Source of the DNA: Erinaceus europaeus
Taxonomy: Eukaryota; Chordata; Mammalia; Eulipotyphla; Erinaceidae
Direction: 5' to 3'
Assembly: GCF_950295315.1 (NCBI RefSeq)
Contig: NC_080171.1
Location: forward strand, 114,633,064-114,697,063
Length of the DNA: 64,000 bases
Shown: piece by piece, positions 42,301-54,300 of the stretch
Numbering within the stretch: the first letter of the stretch is position 1
Layout of the letters: each line of letters begins with the position of its first letter
The notes under the pieces: model-generated
What the model saw: the letters and a program-made list of their open reading frames with translations, nothing else
What the model was told of the DNA's origin: nothing
Database searches by the model: none
Translations under genes and position numbers: made by a program

Positions 42301-45249
42301 GCAGGTGGCATATAACCCTGGGTAGATGATGCCTTCTGTGTCTTGGCTTTGATCTCTGCTGCTTTCTACGGCTGCAGCTTTATTGCTTAATTCAGAGCCC
42401 TGAATGGACTAGCAGCTTTGACATTGTGGATGAGGACACTGCCTTTAGTTTGCAGATCTCACACCTTGTGCTCTTTCTGAGAAAAAATGCTTTTAAGGAG
42501 GTTGAGCAGATCTTTCTTCGATGATTAAGGATTGCCTGGCTAAGTAGAGCATAAGTGGCTTTGACAGCCATCAGCCCTCCAGGAGGGTCCTTTGATAGCC
42601 TAGGATGTATGGGGTGGGGTCCCTTGGAGAAGTGAACCATCTCCCAGGATGACCCAGTTGGCAGGTCAACAGTACTCTGAGGCTGGAGATTATCCTGAGA
42701 TAGGAGCCTACCTGAGTCAAGATCACATTTCTGCGGCTTTTTTCATGGGTCATTTCTAGGAAGTGTGGGACTACAAGCCCACCATGAGGACTGGCACCAC
42801 ATTCACTTGGTTTCTGGCTGCCCAGATGAACTGGGAAAGCACAAAGCCCACCAACTCTAAGAACCCCCACATCTCCGAGCTGCCTGTGTTGGGTGCTGCT
42901 TAGTCTCAGCCTGGCCAGTGTTTGAGCAGATCTGGGTACTGGCATAAAAAGGGTCATATCCCATCCATTGGCAGTGTTCCTCCTCTTCGTGAAGATGCCT
43001 GCCACAGTGAGATGCTGCCACTTGGTACTAGCCTAGTGACAGTAGAGACTCAGCGAATGTCTAGCAGGGCCCACATGAGCCATTTTCAGGCACAAGCAGA
43101 GTAAAGATGTTTTCTTCTCTGATCACTGACATGGTTTAGAATAAAGTGGGGACCCTTGAGTGTTCCCTCTACTATGTCCTGCGACATGACCTCACCAGCT
43201 CCGTGGTGAGAAGCAGCAGACACACCCCTTAGCCCTACCCAGTTGGGCTGGGACGGGTCTGGACCCGTCCCGTGGTAGCCAGAGGTTGAGGAAGGGAATA
43301 GAAGCTGCTCTCCTTGTTCCTCCAGGTGTTTGGGTGTCAAGGCAGTTGAGGCATGAAGTTTAGGAGTCCTGCCCCTCTTGTGGGGCCTACCATGCAGAAG
43401 TTGGGTGCCCTTGGGGTGATTTCAGTCTCACTTGGAACTTGGAAGGCTGTGGTAGTCTTCTGAAGATGGTGGATGTGTTACTCACCTGCTAGATCTCTTT
43501 ATTTTATTTTTTTTAAGATTTTATTTATTTATTTTATACTTAAAAAAATTTATTTATTCCCTTTTGTTGCCCTTGTTGTTTTTCTTTATTGTTGTAGTCA
43601 TTGATATCGTGGTTGTTGGATAGAACAGAGAGAAATGGAGAGAGGAGAGGAAGACAGAGGGGGACAGAAAGATAGACACCTACAGACCTGCTTCACCATT
43701 TGTGAAGTGACGCCCCTGCAGGTGGGGAGCCGGGGGCTCAAACCGGGATCCTTACACCGGTCCTTGTGCTTTGCACCACGTGCGCTTAACCCGCTGCGCT
43801 ACTGTCCGACTCCCAGATTTTATTTATTTATTAGAGAGATAGGAGGAGAGAGAGAAAGAACCAGACATCACTCTGGTACCTGTGCTGCCGGGGATTGAAC
43901 TCAGGACCTCATACTTGAGAGTCTAATGCTTTATCCACTGTGCCACCTCCTGGACCACTGCTAGATCCCTTGAAACTGGCAGTCTTCCTTCCCTTCAGCC
44001 ATACTGTCTATCCCTTTGAAGGCAGATTCCTATCATCGGGGAAGCTGTTGGGGCCAAATCTCTGTGCTCCCGTCTCAGCTCCAAGTCACAAGTCTGTGGG
44101 AAGAATCTGTGGTCTCAGCTGTGGCTCTTACTAAGTTGTCAGTTTATATAGGCGCCGACGGCTGTCCTCCCAGGGTTCTGTGGAGCCGTGTCAGTCAGGG
44201 AGATGGCAGGTTTCATGCGAGCCATGAGTTGGAATGAAGGGCTAGTGGATGTACACGACACCAAGAAGGATCCTTCCTATAAACATTTTATTTTATTTTC
44301 ATTTAGAACTTAAATTGTTGACGTTGTTGGCAAGTATGAGCTAAGCCAGGCTGTTCTTGGGGTCACAGGACTAGTACTTGATCCCCTACGCTTTGAATTT
44401 TTTTGTTAATTTCTTTATTGGGGAATCAATGTGTTTTTTTTTTTTTACAATATATATTTTAAATTTCTTTATTGGGGAATTAATGTTTTACATTTGACAG
44501 TAAATACAGTAGTTTGTACATGCATAACCTTCCCCAGTTTCTCATATAACAATACAACCCCCAGTAGGTCCTCTGTCATCCTTCTTGGACCTGTATTCTC
44601 CCCCCTCCCCCCCCCAGAGTCTTTTACTTTGGTGCAGTATGCCAATTCCAGTTCAGGTTCTACTTGTGTTTGCTCTTCTGATCTCGTTTTTCAATCACTT
44701 TTAACTTTAAGATATCTTTATTTTATTTCAGTGAAGGAGAGATACAGAGGGAAAGAGAGACAGAGGGGCCAGAGCACTGCTCAACTCTGGATTATAGTGG
44801 TGCTGGGATTGAACCTAGAACCTTAGAATCCGAGGCATGAAAGTTTTTTTGCATAACCATTAGGCCATCTCCCCAGACCCCTTTTGCTCGTCTCCATTTT
44901 TCTCTCTGGCATCAGTGATTCCTGCTGTGTCCATCACTTTGTACTGGGGCCAGAACTGTGTATGAACCCAGAACCTGTTGTTGCTGTGACTGCCTGACAT
45001 TGTCCTTGTATACGGGAGTAAGGCTCTTCTTTGAGATAAGATCTTGATTCAGTTCCTTATTTTTCCTTGCAAAGATCTGTAATCTCTCATCAGAACACTT
45101 CAAACTATTGGTTTCTTTAAAGTGAAGTGAGAGCTAGGGATTCCCTTCCCTTCCCTTCCCTTCCCTTCCCTTCCCTTCCCTTCCCTTCCCTTCCCTTCCC
45201 TTCCCTTCCCTTTCCTTTTTTCTTTCTTTCTTCCCTCCCTCCCTCCCTC

Positions 45250-45308
<59 letters not shown>

Positions 45309-48300
45309 TCCTTCGTGCCTGGCTATAGTTGGTGCCATGGATGGAACCTGAACTACCTCTCACATGGCAAGTTCTGTGAGCTCCCACTTCACTATCTCCC
45401 TGGACCTAGAACTTTCATGAGATGATCCAAGTTTTGAATTTCTTTCTTTCTTAATTTTTATTTATAAAAAGGAAGCACTGAGGGGTACAACTCCACACAG
45501 TTCCCACCACCAGAACTCCATATCCCATCCCCTCCCCTGATAGCTTTCCTGTTCTTTATCCCTCAGGGAGCATGGACCCAGGGTCACTGTGGGATGCAGA
45601 ATGTGGAAGGTCTGGCTTCTCTAATTGCTCTCCCTTTGAACATGGGTGTTGACAGGTCGATCCATACTCCCAGCCTGCCTCTCTCTTTCCCTAGTGGGTC
45701 AGGGCTCTGGGGAAGCAGGGCTCTAGGAGACATTGTTAGGGTCTTCTGCCCCTAATGAAGTCCGGTTGGCTCATGTTAGCATCTGGAACCTGGTGGCTAA
45801 AAAAAGAGTTAACATATAAAGCCAAACAAATCGTTGACTAATCATGAACCTAAAGGATGGATATGTCAGATGATAAGTTGGGGGGGGGGGGTCTCTGTTT
45901 TGTAAATACAGAACAGTAGTTAGGCCTATTTTGGTTATATTCCAAAGGGCCCATGACTATACTAGTTGTTTTTTTTTGTTTGTTTGTTTGTTTTCCTGAG
46001 TCTGACATCTGATATGCATGTGGACCCTAGTTATTGTCTGGGGAGATGATGTCATGGCTGGAAAAAGGACCAGAAAGCTGGATTAGGGAGGAAAGTAGCT
46101 CCCTAATACAGGAAAGGTGTATAAATATTGTTGACTGTAAACCCCATCAATTTGATTTGATCTGGGGCCCATATTCAGCTTAGGAACCTATGTGACCTCT
46201 GCATCCCTGTAGATCTGAGCTCACATTCTGTGGTCATGACTAGGAACGTTCCAACTGCCTCAGTTTCAGGATCTGTCTTCCTCAGGTGGAACACAGAGTA
46301 TGTTGTCCAGCCTCCCTTTTGAATTTCTACACTTCTCACTATTTCCATTACTTCATTCAGACCTAATAACTTTTTTAGTAGTTCACCATTTGTAAGTATA
46401 GGTAAATGACAAAGTCATGGGTTGAGGTAGCACAGAAAACTGGGAAGCAGTCGATTGGCTCGAGGCAAACAGTTGAAGCATGTCTGTGGGGTAGGTGGCC
46501 ACCAAGCAGCCTGTGAGGTTGGGGCTGGTGGGGAGGGTTGGGACAGGGCAGCCCCGTTGGCTCAACAGTCTCTTCTCAGCAAGCTTTTCCTATTCCCTCA
46601 GGACTACTTCAGAAGTCAGAGTCCTCCCACCCTGGAAACAAAGGGAAGACAATGACCAGTTTTACTTAAAAACTTGTATTTGGAGGAAAATCCCAAATGA
46701 AAAAAGATGTGGGCAAAGTAGAGAGAATAAGTTCCTTTTGTTCTTCTCCAAAGTGTAGTACGTACTGACTAGCTGAGCTCCGTGGCAGTTGGGCAGTTGG
46801 CCGCAGGACTTTTCCTTGCAGATTCAAAGTGAATCAGGTCCCTGACCTCCCATTGCATCTCTGATGGCTGTGTGACCCAGAGGTGGTCTGAGGAGAAGCT
46901 TGGTGAAGATGTTTACACAGATGCTCATTGCCCTGGGCTACTCCAATGTCCAGACTTTGAAGAGGACAGTGGGAGTGGGTTAGTGCAGCTATGAACAATA
47001 GCCATAGTGACACGGACCCCAGTTACTGCCATGGTGACACCACTTCCTCATTGTGCTTAGAGATGTTAGTGTTAGGCCGGGGAGATTGCATCAAGCTCTA
47101 GGGTCCATTCTCACCACCACCGTAAGCCACAGCTGAACAGTGTTCTGGTTTAAAAAAGAAAAGAAAGAAAGATTCCTGTCTACTTGTTTATTTTCAATAT
47201 ATTTATTTATTTGTTTATTCATTTCCTTTTGTTGCCCTTGTTTTATTGTTATTGTTGTTGTTGTTATTGATGTCATTGTTGTTGGGTAGGACAGAGAGAA
47301 ATGGAGAGAGGAGGGGAAGACAGAGAAGAGGAGAGAAAGACAGACACCTGCAGACCTGCTTCACTGCTTGTGAAGTGACTCCCCTGCAGGTGGGGAGCCG
47401 GGGGCTCAAACTGGGATCCTTACGCTGGTCCTTGCACTTTATGCCATGTGCGCTTAATCCACCGCACTACCGCCCGACTCCCTATTTTCAAAATATTTTA
47501 AAAACTTTTATTTGATAGGACAGAGAGAAATTGAGAGGGAAAAGATGTGGAGAGGGAAAGAGAGAGACAGAGAGACACCTGCAACACTGCTTCACCTTCA
47601 TGAAGACGACTTCTGCAGGTGAGGACTGGGGTCTTGCACCCAGGTCTTTGTGCGTGGTAGGTAACACATGCACTTAACCAGGTGCATGCACTACTGTCCA
47701 GCCCTCTCATGTCTGTTTAATGATAGTTTGTCCTCAAAATAATAGAGTGCTTTATTCCTAAAGTACTGAGTATTTTACTTACTGCGAATTAGTGTGTTAA
47801 AATATAGACACAACAAGTTTCTGCGCCTGTTTTCTGGTTTTCATTGTGCAGTTCTCTGATGTTAAGTACATTCACTTTGTTGTGAAATCAACACTGAGAA
47901 TTTCATATTTCTTCTTACAGGAAGTTGTTCAGCTACCTTTAGATTTTGTGAAACAGCTTTGTTTAAAAATACAGCCTGAACGACCAGGTAAGAGTCTGAT
48001 TTCTAACTCCCATTCCTATCCCAGCACCAGCTAGTCTTTTCCTGTCACCTCCCATCCCTTCTCTGTCACCTTCTAGTACTTCCCTGTACTTTTTTCCTCA
48101 CCTAGTGCTTTCCTGTAACTCCCCTGTTCTTCCTCATCACCTCTTGTTCCTTTTCTGTATTCGCCCATCACTTAATGATAAAAACTACTCAAACCCTTTT
48201 CCCACACAGTCACCTAGCAAGGGTGTAGTGTCCACATTGTTGAGGTTGTCTAGGACATCCTTCTTCCAAAAGCAGGCCGTGGCATGTCCCATGGCGAATA

Positions 48301-51300
48301 GACTGTTTCTGCCCTGGAGCCTCCAGTGGCAGGGGTCGTGGGCGCAGGGCTCCAGTGTGTAGGCTGAAGAGGGGGAGGAGGTGCAGCCCACCTTCTAGCC
48401 AGTTCGTTGGCTTCATTTTCTCATCTAGACAGAGACGGACTGATGAGCCTGCTGTAGAATCATCTACCATACAGCTGCCAAGCCACCAGTCTCACCATCT
48501 TATTCTATAACTGGCACGTGAATTATTCTCCACAGTGGTAACAGATCACCATGGTAATAGTGATTTTTTTTTTGTTGTTACATTATCATTTATTTTGTTA
48601 CTTTACAAAATAATTTAGAGCACCTCTGTCAAAGGTACTCTATTTTTTTCCATTTATTTTTATTAGTGATTTACAAAATTACAAAATAACAGGGATATAA
48701 TTCCACACTGTTCCCACCACCAGAGTAATGTGTCCCCATTTCCTCCACTGGAAATTGCAGTATTTCTCCCAGAGTCACAGATGGGGTTGAGTACTATTTC
48801 TCTTTTTTTTTTTTGGCGATCAGGGATATTGCTGGGGCTCAGTGCCTGCACTATGAATTCACTGCTCCTGGAGGCCATTTTTCCATTTTATTGGCTAGGA
48901 CAGAAAGATATTTAAGAGGGGAGGGAAAGATAGAGAGGGAGAGAGAAAGACACCTGCGGATCTGCCTTACCACTTGTGAAGCAACCCTCCCTGCAGGTGG
49001 GGAACCAGGGGCTTGAACTGGGATTCTTACTCGGGGTCCTTGTGCTTCATACTATGTGTGCTTAACCCAGTGCGTCACCACTGGCCCCCTGGACTACTAT
49101 TTCTATATCTATCTATCGTTATATATTCCCCCATTTTTTTCTGTGGTTCTGCCTTCTCTTTCATTTGAGTCACAGCTGCACCTATTACTACTTCCGAATG
49201 TCTTTCCTTTTTTCTTCTTCTCTCTCTGGTTGGGTTTCAGAGCCCTCTAGTCATCATTCCCTATCATTTCTCCCCCTCTGGATCAAATTCTTCTTGGGGT
49301 GCAGGTGGTGTGAGGTCTGGCTTCTGTAGTTGCTTTTCTCTGGACATGGACATTGATAGTTCAATATCTATACCTCCAGCCTGTTTCTATTTTTCCCTAG
49401 TGGGTACTAGTAATTCTTTTTTTTTTTTTTTAACTTTTTTTTTTTTTTTAATCTTTATTTGTTAGAGACAGCCAGAAATTGAGAGGGAAGGAGGTAATAG
49501 AGAGGGAGAGAGACAGAGAGACACCTGCAGCCCTGCTTCACCACTTGTGAAGGTTTCCCCCTGCAGGTGGGGACTGGGGGCTCGAATCTGGGTCCTCGCA
49601 CACTGTAATGTGGGCTCAACTAGATGCGCCACCACCTGGCCCTGGGTACTAGTAATTCTAATCAGCCTAGTATTGAGAGAAAGCCATTGGGCCTTCTCAA
49701 AGGTGGCTAACGAATGTGACATTGCTGTCCGAGGGAGCCAGGAAAGAGGAAGTGGGCACTGCTGCACGCCTTTGAGCTCTAGTGAGGGCACCAAACATTT
49801 CCCAAGATCACCCTCATTTCTGACAGTAGTGACAGGTTTGGAACTGCCCAAGATCCCACAGCAATCTCTATCCCCCTCATGGTTATGACTTTCCAGTGCT
49901 GAGACAGGGGTTCAGCCATCTGAGAAAAGAAAAGTCCAGGAGACCTGGAGTCAGTTGCTGTCATGTGACTCAGGGCCCAGGTTAAGCATGCATACTCCAT
50001 AGGCAGGACTGAGGCAAGACAGCAAGGTCAGAGGTAACCTCCTGAGAGCTAGAAACTTAAGGCCAGACCTTAAGTTTCTCAGTTTGCTGGGCAAAGCTGA
50101 CCCTTCCCCCGTGCCCTTAGTCTAACATTCAGCTCTTTTCTTGCTTGTCTCTAGAGTCACGCTGTGACAAGGACCTGGACACCCTCAGTGGTTACGCCCT
50201 GTGCCTTCCCAATTTAGCCAGACTCCAGACCTACCACTTTGCAGAACACCGGCCAATTCTGTGTGTGGAGATCAAGGTGAACTTTGTCCGGGGAGATGAT
50301 GTGGGAAAGGGAAAGGCAAGCCTGGCATGAGTCTAAATTATTTCCTGACACACCTTTCAGAGCTTCAGGTGCTTCTCGCACCAGCCTGGGGCTTGTACTC
50401 CCTCCCTCCCCTGACCGCCATCCGCACCCCAGCCACTCACACCTGCTCTGGCTCTGGCTCCTCCTGCCCAGACCCTGTATTTAGCCCATTCCTGAGCCCT
50501 GCACACCTGACAGGAACAGGCACTTGGCCCTTGGCCACCAGAAGGAAGCGTGTCCCCTCCTTGTTTACCCACCGGATATGGTCTGTCTTGTGGCCCCTGT
50601 TCTTCTTTCTGGGTGCTGCTCCCTTGGCCTCTTGGTGATGTGGACCCTTGATTTGCATTCTCCCTCTAGACTGGGTGACCCAGGACCCAGTTCCCCAGCT
50701 TCGGTCCTGCTTCAGAGAGAGCTCCGCAGCAGCACAGAGGCTTAGGTGACCCAAAGGCTCTGGTTTGTGGAGTCCACAAGTCCCACAGGGCCAACAAAAG
50801 ACGTTGCAGTCTGGTGGAGGGCCAGGCTGCTGTGCTACTTACTGCTCTGCTGCTAAACGTCCATGAATGCCCGAGCCTCCCTCACGGAGCGTCCTGGACA
50901 CGTTAGGCCCGTTGGTGGCGATGTGTGAGTCTCACCTGTGGCCCTGAGCACACACATACTTGTATTCTCCTAGTGCACTGGCATCCCACTTTCCCAAGCA
51001 GACTGTGTCCCAGTTCACATACATTGAACAGTGTGGTCTTGCCCCGATGCTTAATACATGCTTGGTATATTGTACCTGCCCAGAAGCATAGCTTTTAAAA
51101 GGCAGTGGAGTTGGGTCAGTGAAATAGTTTATCTGGGAGCGTGCCTGCTTTGCCACATACTCAACCCAGGTTCCAGCCCCATTATATTACTTGGCAGCAC
51201 TTCAGCACTGGGAAACTTAGGCTTTAGTGTCTCTCCTCCTCTCTCTTTTTCTTTTTTCTTTTTTAATTTTTATTTATTTTCTTTTTGTTGTCCTTTTTTA

Positions 51301-54300
51301 TTGTTGTAGATATTATTGTTGTTATTGATGTCATCGTTGTTGGATAGGACAGAGAGAAATGGAGGGAGGAAGGGAAGACAGAGAGGGGGAGAGAAAGATA
51401 GACACCTGCAGACCTGCTTCACCGCTTGTGAAACAACTCCCCTGCAGGTGGGGAGCCGGGGGCTGGAACCCGGATCCTGTGCTTTGCACTGTGTGTGCTT
51501 AACCCGCTGTGCTACCACCCGACTCCTCTCTCTCTTTTTCTTTTTCCACCTGAAAGTTAGCCTGGAGCTGTGAAGGTCAGTGACAATAAATAAATAAATA
51601 AGGGGGCCAGGTTTTAGCACACCTGGTTGAGCAAACACATTACATGTGCAAGGACCCACATTCAAGCCCCTGGTCCCCACCTGCAGGGGAAAGCTTCAAG
51701 AGTGGTGAAGCAGGGCTGCAGGTCTCTCTCTCTCTCTCTCCCCTTTTCCCCTCTCAATTTCTCTCTGTCTCTATCCAATAATAAATAAAGATGGGAGGGT
51801 AGTAAGCAGCAAACAAGCAGTAGAGTTCCAGGACATTCCTGGACCTCACACTCATCCAAAGGGCACCTTCCTGTTCATGTATCTGGTCATAGGAAATGAG
51901 GTTCTACTTCTGCTTCTGCTTCTCAGAGCAGGGAGAGTAAGGCAGATCTTTACTTCTTGGGGCCTGTCCTATCTCACTCTTCAACAAAATACTGTTACAT
52001 TTTCTCCTTTTTTTTTTTTTTTAATGCAATGTGATAGAATGAATCCAGGCTCTCACACTTCCTCCTAACCCAGTTGTTGCTCTATATTCTTGAGAGAGAG
52101 GGAGAAACATCAAAGTATCGCCCCACTTTACCCTGGTACTCTCACGTGGTATCAGGGCTCAGATCTAGTGCTTGATGCATGCATGGTAAGGCATGTCCCC
52201 TACCTGCTGAGCTACTTCCTGAGACCTTCTGTGTTGTCCTTTGCTAAGCAAGCAGTTAAAGCACCACTGTTTTCTCCAACAAGAGTTCTGACCTTGGACT
52301 ATAACTGCAAAGTATTTTTTTAATGTAACTTGATTTTATTTTCTTTTTCTTTATTTTTTTTTAGAATTTTTTTTTTTTTTTTTGCCTCCAAGGTTATTGC
52401 TGGGGCTCAGTGCCTGCACCGTGAATCCACTGCTCCTGGAGGCCATTTTCCCCCATTTTTGTTGTCCTTGTTGCTATTGCTGCTGTTGTTGGATAGGACA
52501 GAGAGAAATCGAGAGAGAAGGGGAAGATAGAGAGGGGAGAGAAAGATAGACACCTGCAGACCTGCTTCACCATTAATATTTATTTTTTGGGTAGAGACAG
52601 AAGCAGAAAGGAAAGGGGTATAGACACCTATAGAGAGCACTACCTTACCACTTGTGAAGCTTCCCCTTCAGATGGGAACTGGGGGCTTGAACACAGGTCC
52701 TTTCTGCCACATATGTTCTCTACCAAGTGCTCCACTTGTCAGCCCCTGCAAAGGAGTGTTTTTATGATGCGATGAGAGAAGCACCTCTCTGTGATTGGCT
52801 TGTTGTGGATATTTCCTGCATGTGAACTGTCTTCTTTCACTGAGGGCTGAAATTTAGGGCTCTCATGACAGAAAAGAATAAAGAACAGCTTTGGGCAAAG
52901 TTTATTTCTAGCTCTTACTGACTTCACTGGAAGTGCACGCCATTAATTTGTTGTTGGTTATGTGTCTACATATAAGTATACAACTTCCCCCCTAAGCATT
53001 TTTCCTTCGTTATTTGTTTTATTTTGCAGCCGAAATGTGGGTTCATCCCTTTCTCCAGTGATGTCACGCATGAAATGAAGCACAAGGTGTGTCGATATTG
53101 TATGCACCAGCACCTCAAGGTAAGGACTGCTGTCCCAGGTCCCCTCTGTGTAGAGCCAAGTGGTGGGTCGTTGGCCTGAGGTGAGAATCACAGTTTTCTC
53201 AGAAAAGTAAAAAGGAAATGTAGACATTTACTACTTTTTTTTTTCAAAAGTCATTGACCTTTTTGCTTTAAATGGAGACATACTTCACAAACCTAAGAGT
53301 TTTCCTTTAAAAGTGGATTCTGTGGGTTGGAGGTAGAGCTCACTAGACAGGGCACCTGTCTTGCCATGCACATGGCTTATGTTCAAGTCAAGAACTTTTT
53401 TTTTTTTTAAGATTTTAAAAAATTTATTCCTTTTTTGTTGCCCTTGTTTTATTGTTGTAGTTATTATTGTTGTTATTGTTGTTGGATAGGACAGAGAGAA
53501 CTGGAGAGAGAAGGGGAAGACAGAGAGAGGGAGAGAAAGACAGACACCTGCAGACCTGCTTCACCGCCTGTGAAGCGACTCCCCTGCAGGTGGGAAGCCG
53601 GGGGATTGAACCGAGATCCTTCCACCGGTCCTTGCCCGTCGCACCATGTGTGTTTAACCTGCTGCGCTACCGCCCGACTCCCAAGTCCAAGAACTTCTAA
53701 CATGAGATTTTCTATGGCTGTCTTTTTTTTTTTCTTTTTAATGCCACTGTAGACTTGCATAATTCCCAGCAGACTTTTTTTTTTTTTTCCTTTCAATTTC
53801 AGATTGAGGTAGGAAAGGAGAGAGAGAGAGAGACCCCACAGCACCACTTCACTGCTCATGGAGCTTTCTCTTAGTGTCATGCATGGTGTCTTGTGTGGTG
53901 CCAGGGACTCAAACCTGGGTCCTTCTACTTGGTAAGGGATATGTTCTTCCAGGTGAGCTATCTCCTGCCTGCCTGGCTATCTTCTTAGCTATTATTATTA
54001 ATGAGAGAGAGAGAGAACACCAGACATCACTCTAGTACATGTGCTGTTGAGGATGGAACTTGGGACCTGAGAGTTCAGTGCTTTATCCACTGCACCACCT
54101 CCCAGACCACAGCTGTCTTCTTTTATTGAGACCATTTCTGAAGTTTATCTACTTTACAGCAGATATTACCACTTTATCCTTTTTTATGACTGAATCATAT
54201 TCCATTGCAAAGGAATGTTTTGTTTCTTCATCTGTGGTAGACATGTGGGCTGTTTCCATCTTTTTTTTTTAATTTTTTGTAATATTTATTCACTTATTTA

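Larger units (their letters stand above)
40497..43514 (+). other. IPPK intron 2/3, 3-kb repeat-poor region around exon 3
   Basis: No SINE or L1 recognised in 3 kb, unlike the rest of the gene. It holds a G21 run at about 40638-40658 and a near-perfect palindrome at 43250-43271. Confidence 0.5.

Noticed and set aside
45141..45311. Array-like repeats such as CRISPR
   Set aside because: These are plain microsatellites in a mammalian genome; no spacers.
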